Below are positions 1-8,936 of a DNA stretch of 40,004 bases, piece after piece (position 1 is the stretch's first letter; every line of letters begins with the position of its first letter). The notes beneath the pieces are model-generated. The model saw only the letters and a list, made by a program, of their open reading frames with translations. It was not told the DNA's origin and ran no database searches. The stretch lies in NCBI GenBank assembly GCA_026770575.1, contig MU657193.1, forward strand, positions 403,634-443,637. Reading direction: 5' to 3'. The position numbers and the translations under genes were made by a program. Source of the DNA: Pelagophyceae sp. CCMP2097. Its lineage: Eukaryota; Sar; Pelagophyceae.

Positions 1-12
1 GGATTTACCTGC

Positions 13-57
13 GGACAGACAGACAGAAGGACGGACGGACGGACAGACGGACAGACA
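13..57. repeat. GACA/GACG tetranucleotide microsatellite
   Basis: An imperfect run of GACA, GACG and GGAC tetranucleotides fills this stretch. It is simple-sequence DNA with no coding signal, and lies at the edge of a gene-free, repeat-rich block. Confidence 0.85.
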
Positions 58-70
58 AAATTGCCCCTGG

Positions 71-262
71 TAGGAATTCCTAATCCTTCAATCAAAGGAC
101 CCGAAGGGCCCTTGCCGTAAACTGACGTTGATTAAACGGCAAGGACCCTTCGGGTCCTCAAAAACTGAGTTTAAAACCCAGCTCACTTAAAATTTAGATA
201 ACTTGACTTTCAGCTTTAGGAATTCCTAGGAATTCCTATTAGGAATTCCTAGGATTCCTAGT
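71..262. repeat. Cluster of TAGGAATTCCTA palindromes
   Basis: The exact 12-bp palindrome TAGGAATTCCTA occurs at 71-82, 217-228, 227-238 and 240-251, followed by a decayed copy to about 262. The copies at 217 and 227 overlap. A fifth exact copy is at 25648-25659, between two divergent genes. An AT-rich palindrome repeated this often is unexpected in such GC-rich DNA. It may be a protein-binding site or debris of a repeat. Confidence 0.75.
95..158. repeat. Inverted repeat able to form a long hairpin
   Basis: The left arm at 95-117 is the near-perfect reverse complement of the right arm at 137-158, with one mismatch over 22 bases and a 19-nt AT-rich loop between them. Each arm carries the core AAGGACCC/GGGTCCTT. 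It could be a small foldback element or a transcription-end hairpin. No adjacent gene points at it, so its role is unknown. Confidence 0.7.
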
Positions 263-553
263 GTTAAGTACATTTGACCCCCCGGTAAGAATGGATTAGA
301 TGTCATGGTCAGGGGTAACCAAAAAATGATTTTAATTTGTGTCCGTCCTAGAGGCAAATCAAAACATCACGTTGCCGAGACTTTTGCCGACGACGAAATC
401 GTCCGAAATCCGTCGACATTCGTCGACGCGATCCACGTTGTCCCGTAAAATCGTTGCAGAGATCTCAGTCCCTGAAACGAGTGCGAGGGCGGCGCCCCGC
501 GGCGACATCTGCCAGACGATTCGTGCCGCGTGCTGCCGGCGGCGCTGCGCGCC

Positions 554-2052
554 ATGTCGACGCCGGGCGTCTGGACGCCCGACAACACGAAGATCCAAGG
601 CTGGCTGGTGAAAGACAAGCGGCAGCGGAAGCGTGCCCCCGCGTCGCCGTGACCATCGCCGCCCCCGCGCCTATACGGTCTCCGACGCAGGGTGGGCAAC
701 TACCGCGACTTTTTGCTCACGGACAAGACGAGGCGCTGGCGCGGCCCGCCGCGTCCGCGTCGCGCCCCCGCCGCCGCCCCGGGCGCTGTCGCGGCGGACC
801 CGACGCGCCGTCCCGCCAGGTTCCGCGTGACGTACGTCGACGTGCTGCTCAAGCCCGGCCCGGCGCTGAGCCTGTCGGAGCGGCGGCACGACGCGCTGGG
901 ACTCTGCTACTACAAGAACAACCGCAACCTCGAGGCGCCGCGCGCCTGGCTCTCCATCGCCGGCACGACCAAGGTAACGGGCGTCACGCCAACGTGCTTC
1001 GTCATCGAGCACCCGAAGCGGTCGTACATTTTGCACACGGCCACGGGCGCCGAGCTCAAGCTCTGGGTCGACCGCCTCACGGACCTCGTCGCGCTCGCGC
1101 AGCGCGACTACAAGCGCATCAACGGCAAGCCGGGGCCCGGCGGCCGCGGCCCGGAGCGGCCGCTGTCGCCTGCCGGCGACGACCGCGACGACCGGCTCAC
1201 GAGCCAGCGCAGAGGCGGCGACGCCCCGTCCAGAGGCGGCGACGCCTCGTCCGAGGACGAGCGCGAGCGCGACCACCGGCCCACGGGCCGGCGCAGAGGC
1301 GGCGACGCCCCGTCCAGAGGCGGCGACGCCTCGTCCGAGGACGACCGCGACTTAGCGGTGCGTTTCGTGCTGCGCCCGAGTCGAGAGGCGCGCGGCCGGC
1401 GGGCCAATTTCGCCACCTTTTGACTGCGTAGGTGCCGACGTACGCGGGCGCGCAACGGCCGCTGTCGCCGCCCGAGACGGAGCACAAGAGCGAGGGTTTG
1501 GCCCCCGACGGCGGCAACGACTTTGAGGGCCTCGACAACGAGCTCGACGACATCATGCACACTGGCAGCCACCCCGGGGCGCCCGCCGGCGGCGCGGCGG
1601 GCCCGGGGGTCATGGTCACAAAGGGCAAAATCCGCGTCCAGCGACTCTCGCTGCCGCCTTCGCCGGTGCCGCCGGACTCGGTCGCCGGGGCCGGCGACGC
1701 CAAGGCGACGCCCGACGACGGGCAAGACTTCAAAGCCATCGGCAACGGCTTCGACGACGAGAGCAAGGTCGAGTACTTTTCACCGACCAAGCTGCGCGGC
1801 GCCGTCGTCCAGCACACACATTCCTTCGCCGCGGCGGCAAAGGCGGCGGCCAAGGACGAGGCGCCGGCAAAGGCCGAGACGGCGCCCGAGGCACCGGCGC
1901 GGGCCGAGGCCAAGGACGCGCCGCCGCCGACGACTTTCCGGCCGGCCGCCGACGGCTGGGGCTCGGACGACGACCACATCGCCAAGGCGCTCGCCGCCCC
2001 CTCCGCCGCGCCTTCACCGGAAAAGGTCAAACGAAAGGCGCGCAAGCTCTAA
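554..2052 (+). CDS. PH-domain protein with disordered acidic tail
   Basis: Proposed exons are 554-648, 691-1357 and 1432-2052, giving 460 residues. Intron 1 is only 42 nt; an alternative donor at 643 has the same phase. Intron 2 (1358-1431) starts GTGCGT and joins in phase 0. The N-terminus, with a GWLVKDKRQRKR strand, starts a pleckstrin-homology fold. It continues through NYRDFLLT, LCYYKNN and SYILHTATGAELKLWVDRL, where the conserved Trp sits in the last helix. A Pro/Arg-rich insert separates strands 2 and 3 and could hide another intron. After the PH domain the protein is disordered and rich in Ala, Pro, Asp and Glu, with a duplicated RGGDAPSRGGDASSEDE segment and a basic end. PH domains usually bind phosphoinositides or proteins at membranes. 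The specific ligand is not predictable. It converges on the HECT gene. Confidence 0.75.
1207..1344 (+). repeat. 54-bp in-frame coding repeat, two copies
   Basis: Bases 1207-1260 are repeated identically at 1291-1344, a period of 84 bases and therefore in frame. The repeat encodes an RRGGDAPSRGGDASSEDE-type segment in the disordered part of the PH-domain protein. Within each unit a shorter AGAGGCGGCGACGCC motif is itself doubled. Confidence 0.9.
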
Positions 2053-2202
2053 CGCAAGCGCGCGACCGCCGCACGTCCCGCGGCGGAGTATCTAACAACT
2101 ACAAAGAGTCCGCGGCGCGTCTCTGACACGGTGCGGCCGGGTGGCCGGGTGGCCGGGTATGATTACGTATGTGCATGGTTTGATTCCGTTGCGGTGCGGC
2201 GG

Positions 2203-5200
2203 TCACTGGAGGCCAAAGCCCTCGCACTCGTGGAAGGCGAGGTGGAGCCGCGCCGCGAGCTTCTCCGGCGGGTCGTACTCGGGGAGCAGCAGCGTGTTGA
2301 AGCAGGTGTGCGACGTCGGGAGGTGCTCCGAGTCGGGGCCGGCGCGCTGGATGCGGAACGCCGGGTGCGCGGGCGGCCGCAGCGCGCCGAGGCCCCCCAT
2401 CGGGCCCGTCTTGGAGCCGGTGACGAACATGAGGAAGCGGCGCTTCGACTCGGTGTCGTAGGCCTCGACGATGCGCCAAAAATCGCTCAGCAGCGCGCAG
2501 TCGTCGTCGGCCCAGCCCTCGTAGACGGTGACCCTCCGGAGCGCCGCAAAGTCGAGCTTCGCCTCGCCCTGGACCATGCTCTGCAGCTCTTCGGGCTCGA
2601 CGACGTCGCGCAGCGCTGACCCTTGCATGACGCGCCAGAAACCTTTCGCGAAGCGCGTGAACTGCGGCGCCACAGAGCGCCCCAGCCGCCACTCGACGAG
2701 CGCGGCGACGTAGGCCTCGCGGTTCGCGCCCGTCACCGCCAAATCGGCGCCGCCGGGCACGAGGTCGACGGTGCCGCCGGCCCGCGCCGGGTCGTCGTCG
2801 ACGAACGCGCGGCAGAAGGTGCCTTCGACGGCCGCCGCCGGCTCAAAGACCAAGAGCTGCCGGAGGCCGCGCGCGAGGCCGGCGTCGAGCTCCGCGAGAT
2901 CGTCGAGGCCCAGGGCCATGGCGCCGTCGCCGCCGCGGCGCGGGGGAAAGGCGCGGTCCTCGGCGCGCGCGGCGTAGTCCAGGAGCTTTGCGTATGCGAC
3001 GCGCGGGAGGCGAATGTCGAGGACGACGGAGTTGTACGCCGCGAGGCCGACGAGGAGGCCCGCGAGCTCGAACTCCATCTCGTACCAGTCGCAGGCGCCG
3101 TTGAAGAAGATGGCGTCATCGGCGTTCGACGTCTGCACAAACATGCCCACGACGGGGTCGAAGAGCTGCGGCACGAGGAGCTGGAAGAACTCCTTGCGCA
3201 CACCGCCCTCGTCGACGCCCGCCTCGCCCTCGAAGATGACTTTGAGCTCTTTGGTCAGCTCCGAGTCGGGCGCCGCGGCGAGCGTCGCTAGCGCCGCCGC
3301 GAGGAGGTGCTGCCGCGGCACGCGGAGCACGAGGTAGGGCAGCGCCGACGCGGCGCCGTACCGCGCCGCCTCGCGCGGCAGCCACGGCGCCATTAGCGCC
3401 GCGCGCGCGCCGGCTTCGCCCTGCCGCCGCCGCGCGTCCACGGCGAGCAGCTCGCGCTTCGTCGCCGCCGCCAGCAGAAAGGAAAACGTGCTGAGGAACC
3501 ATGCCGCCTCGTCGAGGGTTGCGAGGGCGCGCGGCGACCCGGCGTCGCGCCACCGCAGAAAGTCGACGAGGATGGACCCGGGGCCCGCGCCGTAGCCGCG
3601 CGGCGAGCCGTCGCCCGCCGGCGTCGCGATGACGACGCCGAGCGCGTCGACGGCGGAAACCTTGTACAGGTCGAGGACCTCGCGCCGCGGCACGCCCGAA
3701 TCGGTGCTCGCGCGGCGCAGCAGCTCCATGGCCACGCAGCCTCGCCTCGCGGCGGAAAACGCCGCGTGCGCGCGCGGGAGGGCGCCGGCGGCGTGCGCAC
3801 GCAGCGCCGCGGCCGCGAGGTGCGCGGGCGCGTCGAGAACGACGTCGCGCGCGCCCCCCATGGACTGCTCGCCGGGCTGCGCCTCGAGCTGCCGCAGCAG
3901 CGCGCTCGACGCGGCGAGGAGCACGCCGTCGCCGCTCGGCAGCACACCGTCGAGGGCCGACCGCCGCACCGCCGCGACGACAAGGAACCGCAGAGGGCGG
4001 ACCACGCGCCGTAGCAGCGCGCGGCGCAGCGCGTCGTCATCGTCGTCGCCCGCGGCGCGCGCGTCCAACACGGCCCTCCGCACGCCGCCGCGAGGCGGCG
4101 TCGCGTTTGGGTTTGGGTTTTGAGCGTCTCGAGGAGGCTCCTCCTCCGCCGGCGCCGGCGGCCGCGGCCGCGGCAGCAGCGCCGCGACGAGGCGCCTTCG
4201 GCCGTCGGTGTGCATCGCGAGGAGGAGTTCGACGGCGGCCCGCGACGCGTCCCAGGCCGCGTACGACGTCGAGCCGCGCGACTTGCGCGCGGGCGACCGA
4301 AGCGCCTTGGCGGGCGAGAGCGGCGCATTGGCGTCCGTCGTGGACACGTCGCCGTCGGGCGCGTCGTACTCGTCGACGGCGACGGCTGCGGCGACGGCGA
4401 GGAGGGCGAGCGCGGCGCGCGCGGCGTCGGCGGTGGCCGCTTCATCGCACTGCGCCGAGAGCCGCGAGGCGCCGGCGACGACGGCGAGCGCGAGCTTGCG
4501 CCGGATGCCGTCGGACCGCTCGTCGCTTCGCCGGCAGGCGTCGTCGAGGGGCGCAAAGCAGCGGTCAAACGCGCGCGCGTCGAAGCGCGCGTCTTCGGCC
4601 TCGTCGACGTCGTCGACGGCGCGCGCGTCCGCCGCGGCGTCCGCCTCGCGCACGAAGCTGGCGGCGAGGAGCGACGGCCAGCTGACGACATCGGCGATGC
4701 GGTCGAGGGCGGCGGCGTCGCCCGCCGCGGCAGCGGCGCCGCAGCCCGCCGCCTCGTCCGGCGTGATGGGCCGCGCGCACTTGGCCAGTGCGATGCTCGA
4801 CTCGCGCGCGAGCCGCCGGCCGTGCTTCACAAAGTGCCACGACGGGCTCGACGCGCCGGCGCGGGCGTAGCCGACGCCGCGCGTCGGCGACCCGAGCGCC
4901 GCGGCGTCGGCCGCGCCGTAGTCTGCGATCACCACGGACGCGTCGCCCGCGGCGGCGAGGGCTGCGACGACGAGTCGCGCCTCTGGCCGCGCGTCGAGGA
5001 CGACGACGTGGCGCAGCGTCCGCGTCGTCGTCGTTGGCGCGCCCTGGTCGGCGCGACTGCCGAAGCAGGCGCGCGCGCGGTCCGAGCCGACGGCGACGAC
5101 GGCGCCGCTCGCGAGCGCGAGGAGCGAGTGCGCGTCGCCGCAGGCCACCTCGACGACGCGCGTGCCGCGCCACAGGTCCTCAATGGCCGGCGGCAGCCTC

Positions 5201-6702
5201 CGCGGCGCCGCCACGTCTTCGCCGGCATCGAGGCCGAGCTGGCCCGCGTGGTTCCGGCCGCATGCCCAGACGCCCGCGCCCGACCGCTCCGTGAAGAGAG
5301 AGTGCGCGCGGCCGGCGGCCACGTTCGCCACGTGCGGCAGGCCGCAGACGCGCCGCGGCGCCCAGACGACTTCCACGTCGCTTGCCAAGCCGCACTGCGC
5401 GTGGTTGTTGCGTCCCCAGGCAAAGCAGCCGCCGGCACTCGAGAGCGCGATGGCGTGCGCGGCGCCGGCGCAGACGTCGACGACGGGCACGCCGGCAAGG
5501 CCGTCGATGCGGCGCACGGCCGTCGAGTCCGCCGCGGCGCTCGCGGGCAGCTCCACGGCGCCGGCTGACGCACCAGCGGCGACCGGGTTGCAACAGGCCT
5601 CGCGCGCTCCCCAGGCGTAGACCTCGAGGCGCGCCGTGCGCGCCACGGTAAAGGCGTCGCCGCAGGCGACCTGCGCGACGACGCACCGCGCCAGCACGCC
5701 GCCGACGGCGCGCGGCAGCCGCAGCGCCAGCGCGGCGGCGGCGGCAGCCGACGCGCCGCCGCCGGCCTTGGCCGCGCTCGCCGCCAGGTCCGCGGCGGCG
5801 AGGCCGAGCTGGCCGCGGTCGTTGGAGCCCCAGCAGAGCACCTTGCCAGTGGCCGTCACCGCCGCCGAGTGCGCTCCGCCGGCGGCGACGGCGATAATCC
5901 GCGCGCCCACGGGCAGGCCCTCGACGCGGACCGCGCGGCCGACGTGCGCGCCGCGGCCCGCGTCGCACTGCGCGTCGTCGTTGCTCCCCGCGGCGTAGAC
6001 GGCGCCCTCGTCGTCGACGGCGAGCGCGTGGAAGCCGCCCGTGGCGACGGCGACGATGCGCGTCCGCGCGAACCGCGCCACGGGCGCGGGCCCGTCACCC
6101 TGCGTCTCGTCCTCGTCGTGGAACAGATTCTCGCGGCCCCAGGAAAAGACGCGGCTCTCGAAAGAGCCGCTCGACCGCTCGCCGGCCTCGGCGGGCCCGG
6201 CGCCGTCGGCCGCCCCGGCGGCGTCGTCGTCGGGGGCCTGCTTGGCGCGGTGGCGCGGGTCCCCTTGGGGCGATGCGGCGATGGCGAACGACAAGGAGAG
6301 CTGCGCCAGGTCCGTCTTGGAGCGAATGGGCCTCGACACGTCGAAATCGGCGGCCCCGGCGGGCGGCGCCGGGGCCCGCGGCCGCCGCGACGGCGCCGAC
6401 TGCATGCGCGCGAGGGCCGCCGGTCGCGACGGGCTCGCGAACGCGCGGCCGCCGTCGTCGCCCCGCGCGCCGCGCGCCGACGTCGCGCGCTCCAGCGGCA
6501 CGCGGTCCAGCGGCACGCCACGGTCCAGCGCGTCGCGCGCCCGCCGCACGCGGTCCGCCACCTCCTCGATGCCGTCGAACGACGCCAGCGCCTGCGAGGG
6601 CGACGCCGCGTCGCGCCGCCGCACCAAATGCAAAGAAACGATGCGCGGCCTCACCGAGTGGACGGATGCGATCACGGCCGAGCCATCGGCTGCCGCGTCC
6701 AT
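2203..6702 (-). CDS. HERC-like E3 ubiquitin ligase, RCC1 repeats plus HECT
   Basis: One uninterrupted frame of 1499 residues. Residues about 1-180 are low complexity. Residues about 181-595 hold RCC1-type blades, recognisable from recurring elements such as VAAGGAHSAAVTATG, CWGSNDRGQLGL, ACGDAFTV and ACGRNHAGQLGL. A long Ala-rich middle follows. From about 1110 to the end is a HECT domain, with GEAGVDEGGVRKEFFQLL in the N-lobe and the catalytic Cys at residue 1467 in HTCFNTLLLPEY. The chain ends in a normal HECT tail. HECT enzymes accept ubiquitin from an E2 on this Cys and pass it to a substrate; the RCC1 propeller probably binds substrate or a GTPase. Several RCC1 spacers are enlarged by Ala-rich insertions. 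The absence of introns over 4.5 kb is unusual for this window. It is larger than typical small HERCs of about 1050 residues. Confidence 0.92.
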   Translation of the reverse strand: MDAAADGSAVIASVHSVRPRIVSLHLVRRRDAASPSQALASFDGIEEVADRVRRARDALDRGVPLDRVPLERATSARGARGDDGGRAFASPSRPAALARMQSAPSRRPRAPAPPAGAADFDVSRPIRSKTDLAQLSLSFAIAASPQGDPRHRAKQAPDDDAAGAADGAGPAEAGERSSGSFESRVFSWGRENLFHDEDETQGDGPAPVARFARTRIVAVATGGFHALAVDDEGAVYAAGSNDDAQCDAGRGAHVGRAVRVEGLPVGARIIAVAAGGAHSAAVTATGKVLCWGSNDRGQLGLAAADLAASAAKAGGGASAAAAAALALRLPRAVGGVLARCVVAQVACGDAFTVARTARLEVYAWGAREACCNPVAAGASAGAVELPASAAADSTAVRRIDGLAGVPVVDVCAGAAHAIALSSAGGCFAWGRNNHAQCGLASDVEVVWAPRRVCGLPHVANVAAGRAHSLFTERSGAGVWACGRNHAGQLGLDAGEDVAAPRRLPPAIEDLWRGTRVVEVACGDAHSLLALASGAVVAVGSDRARACFGSRADQGAPTTTTRTLRHVVVLDARPEARLVVAALAAAGDASVVIADYGAADAAALGSPTRGVGYARAGASSPSWHFVKHGRRLARESSIALAKCARPITPDEAAGCGAAAAAGDAAALDRIADVVSWPSLLAASFVREADAAADARAVDDVDEAEDARFDARAFDRCFAPLDDACRRSDERSDGIRRKLALAVVAGASRLSAQCDEAATADAARAALALLAVAAAVAVDEYDAPDGDVSTTDANAPLSPAKALRSPARKSRGSTSYAAWDASRAAVELLLAMHTDGRRRLVAALLPRPRPPAPAEEEPPRDAQNPNPNATPPRGGVRRAVLDARAAGDDDDDALRRALLRRVVRPLRFLVVAAVRRSALDGVLPSGDGVLLAASSALLRQLEAQPGEQSMGGARDVVLDAPAHLAAAALRAHAAGALPRAHAAFSAARRGCVAMELLRRASTDSGVPRREVLDLYKVSAVDALGVVIATPAGDGSPRGYGAGPGSILVDFLRWRDAGSPRALATLDEAAWFLSTFSFLLAAATKRELLAVDARRRQGEAGARAALMAPWLPREAARYGAASALPYLVLRVPRQHLLAAALATLAAAPDSELTKELKVIFEGEAGVDEGGVRKEFFQLLVPQLFDPVVGMFVQTSNADDAIFFNGACDWYEMEFELAGLLVGLAAYNSVVLDIRLPRVAYAKLLDYAARAEDRAFPPRRGGDGAMALGLDDLAELDAGLARGLRQLLVFEPAAAVEGTFCRAFVDDDPARAGGTVDLVPGGADLAVTGANREAYVAALVEWRLGRSVAPQFTRFAKGFWRVMQGSALRDVVEPEELQSMVQGEAKLDFAALRRVTVYEGWADDDCALLSDFWRIVEAYDTESKRRFLMFVTGSKTGPMGGLGALRPPAHPAFRIQRAGPDSEHLPTSHTCFNTLLLPEYDPPEKLAARLHLAFHECEGFGLQ

Positions 6703-7214
6703 GCGAAACCTTGCGCTCGATAACCTGCGCTGCAGCTTCCGACGGCCGCCCTTCTTGGAACCGGTCTCTCCTCTAAAACGCTCTCGACCAAACGACGCAC
6801 GTGCGCTCGATCGTAAGCATCGCCTCCTCGGCAGACGACGTGCTGCTTCGAACTAGAACGGGCAGCGCCGCGGTCCGCGCGACGGGCGCGTCCTCGCGGC
6901 GGTCCATACCACTGCAGTCGAGAATTGAAATCAGAATGATTAGATTGTCGAGGTTCTGAAAACACGCCGTTTCTATGAAAAGTTTAAAGTAAAACCTACG
7001 TTGCATGACGAGGATTATTCTAGGAGCACGCGGTCGCGCGCGACATGGTTTACGCGCCCCATCCGCATGAAAAAGGGTCTCTCTCTGCGGACGGTATGCA
7101 ATTTCAGAAATTTGCAGCGCACTTTCAAGAAGAGTGAAAACGGAGAAGGGTGCTTACCGGTACCGCACCTACGGGTAGGCTTTCGACCACATCTTCCGCC
7201 GGGTCGCTCCCACG
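6703..7214. promoter_or_regulatory. Divergent intergenic region
   Basis: This 512-bp gap separates the start of the HECT gene (minus) from the small plus-strand gene, and should contain both promoters. It includes an AT-rich patch around 6915-7010. I could not identify a TATA box or a repeated element with confidence, and see no supported exon. Confidence 0.5.
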
Positions 7215-7619
7215 ATGCGCTTGGGCTGGGTCGCCGTCGTGATGGGCACGGTCGCGCTATCTTTTTCTCCGGCGGGGCCGCGCCGCGCGTGCGCCGGCGC
7301 CTCGGTCTCGAGGACGGTCGCGAAGAAGGCCTCCCGGAAGACGGTCTTCTATGCGGGCTTCGGCGTCCCAAAGGCGGCGGCGCCAAAGAAGCCCAACGCG
7401 ACGTACGTGCCCGCCGCGTTCCTCGCGCAGGACGCGGCCGGCGCGGCGGCGAACCTGACGCGCGCGCAGCGGCGCGGCGGCACCGTCGGCGCGTTCGCGG
7501 AGCGGCCGCGCGCGCCAAACCCGGCGGGCGGCATGGGCAAGACGGTCAAGGTGCGATGACGATCGACGCCGCGGCCAGGTTACTAACACAAGTCCAGTAT
7601 ATGCCTCGAGGTCCAGTAA
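7215..7619 (+). CDS. Small secreted or plastid-targeted protein, unknown function
   Basis: The first exon (7215-7550) encodes a hydrophobic N-terminus, MRLGWVAVVMGTVALS, then FSPAG and a basic Ser/Ala-rich stretch. A Phe right after a likely signal cleavage site, followed by a transit-like segment, resembles the ASAFAP-type bipartite targeting signal of red-lineage plastids. Read without splicing it stops at 7559 (114 residues). A donor GTGCGA at 7551 and a perfect TACTAAC branch motif at 7581 suggest an intron ending at 7592, which would give a stop at 7619 and 120 residues. The alternative acceptor at 7597 would run into a long open frame toward the next gene, which I consider less likely. 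No domain is recognised. Confidence 0.5.
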
Positions 7620-7876
7620 GACCAGGTGGCCCTGCGAAACAACCAAAGCCTGATATATCGATAGACCAGGCTCAGGGCCAGCGCCAAGCCATTGCCCGAC
7701 GTCGCCGACTCGCATGGGACGCCGGCTTTGCGCCATGTAGATTGATGCCTTCGAGGCGCTGTCTCGACACGACGGCGCCGCGGTGTGTGTTTAAGTACAA
7801 TCCGGCTCGCCCAAAGTCAAAGTCGCGACTCCTTGAAAGTTCGCTCCGAGCTTTGTACGCGGTCGCGCGGTCGGTC

Positions 7877-8790
7877 ATGGCGCGCGGTTCGTCGTCGAGC
7901 GACTCGTCGTCGTCGTCGTCGTCCGAGGACGACAAAACGCGGAAGAAGCCGAACAACGACCGCGCGAAGCGCTACCGGGGCAACCGCGCCGCCGACAAAA
8001 AGGCGCTGCGCATCGCCATGGACCGCTTCATCGTCGGCTACCGCCTCGACGGCCACGCCGCCGGCAGGCTCCTCGAGCTCAACTGCTGCGCCCGCCGCGC
8101 CGTCCTCGCAGAGGGGCCTCTCGACGGCCGCTCGCTCGTCGCCGTCCTCGTCTCCCGCGTCAAGCGGCTGCCGCCGCAAGACGTCATGGACCGCAACTAC
8201 AAGACGCCGCCCGTCAGCCCGTCGCGCGTACAAAACACCGCACGCGGCGTCTTGGGACGGGCTCGCCGTAGACCCTTGTCACCCGGCGTTTGAACCGCGG
8301 CGTTTGAATCGCGCCGCGCCAACGTCGCCGCCCCGCAGGAGGCCGACGCCGTGGCGTACGAGGCGGACCCGGAGGCGCGGCAGCGCCTGGTGCAGGCAAA
8401 GGTCGCCGAGTACCTGGCGCACTACCGGCTGGTGGGGGACGACGCGCCCGTCATCCTCGACTCGGACTCGGACTCGTCAGAGTCCGCCAGGAAACCCAAG
8501 AGGTGCGCCTTTCGCGGCGCGGGCCCCGGGAGACACTTTGCGCGCGCAGGTCGTCGGCGCGGCGGAGGAAACGTTCCGCGTCGTCGGACTCTGGAGACCG
8601 GAAGAAGCGGCGCAGCAGGAAGCCGCGCAAGCGGTCCAGCCGCTCCGACGAGTCGAGCGACGAGGACCGCAAGAAGTCGAAGAAGTCGAGCCGGCGCAAG
8701 AAGTCGTCCAAGGAGTCGTCCAAGGAGAAGTCGTCCAAGGAGTCGTCCAAGGAGTCGTCCAAGGATAAGACAAAGGACGCCTCGGACTGA
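7877..8790 (+). CDS. SR/SK-rich nuclear protein
   Basis: Exons 7877-8227, 8339-8502 and 8550-8790 give 251 residues. The introns start GTACAA and GTGCGC and end CGCAG. The N-terminus is a serine run followed by acidic and basic residues. A helical segment of about 55 residues follows, with FIVGYRLDGHAAGRLLEL and later SLVAVLVSRVKRL. Exon 2 carries a second short helical piece around KVAEYLAHYRL and a stretch of Asp-Ser repeats. The C-terminus is an Arg/Lys-Ser tail with repeated SSKE units. Such tails are typical of splicing and other RNA-associated nuclear proteins. The helical part vaguely recalls short helical modules in protist RNA-binding proteins, but I cannot name a family. It converges on the next gene with 146 bp between stops. 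Confidence 0.7.
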
Positions 8791-8936
8791 CCGCGACGGA
8801 CACCCGCCCGTCGAGCGACGGCTGCGCCGCGCGGCGACCCGGCCTCTGCATAAAACGACGCGCCTCGAGTGCCGGTGTACAGGGGATGCGACTTAGGGCG
8901 GGGGGCGCCGTCGAGGGGGGGCTGAAGGGCGCGGCG

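Larger units (their letters stand above)
1..553. other. Gene-free region upstream of the PH-domain gene
   Basis: Apart from the microsatellite, hairpin and palindrome cluster listed separately, I see no coding exon here. The short open frames after 339 match no domain and read equally well on both strands. From about 400 onward the GC content rises, and this part probably holds the promoter and 5' leader of the PH-domain gene. An additional upstream exon cannot be excluded. Confidence 0.5.

Noticed and set aside
4105..4120. Telomere-like GTTTGGGTTTGGGTTTT run
   Set aside because: It is short, lies within HECT-gene coding sequence, and differs from TTTAGGG. It is probably incidental.
4120..5568. 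482-residue plus-strand frame
   Set aside because: It is antisense to the RCC1 region of the HECT ligase. It is Arg/Ala/Gly-rich with no domain and results from GC-rich codon bias.
7001..8293. Single 430-residue frame joining the small targeted protein region to the SR-like protein
   Set aside because: It includes intergenic sequence and reads the small protein out of frame. The SR-like protein has its own Met at 7877 and downstream splice sites.
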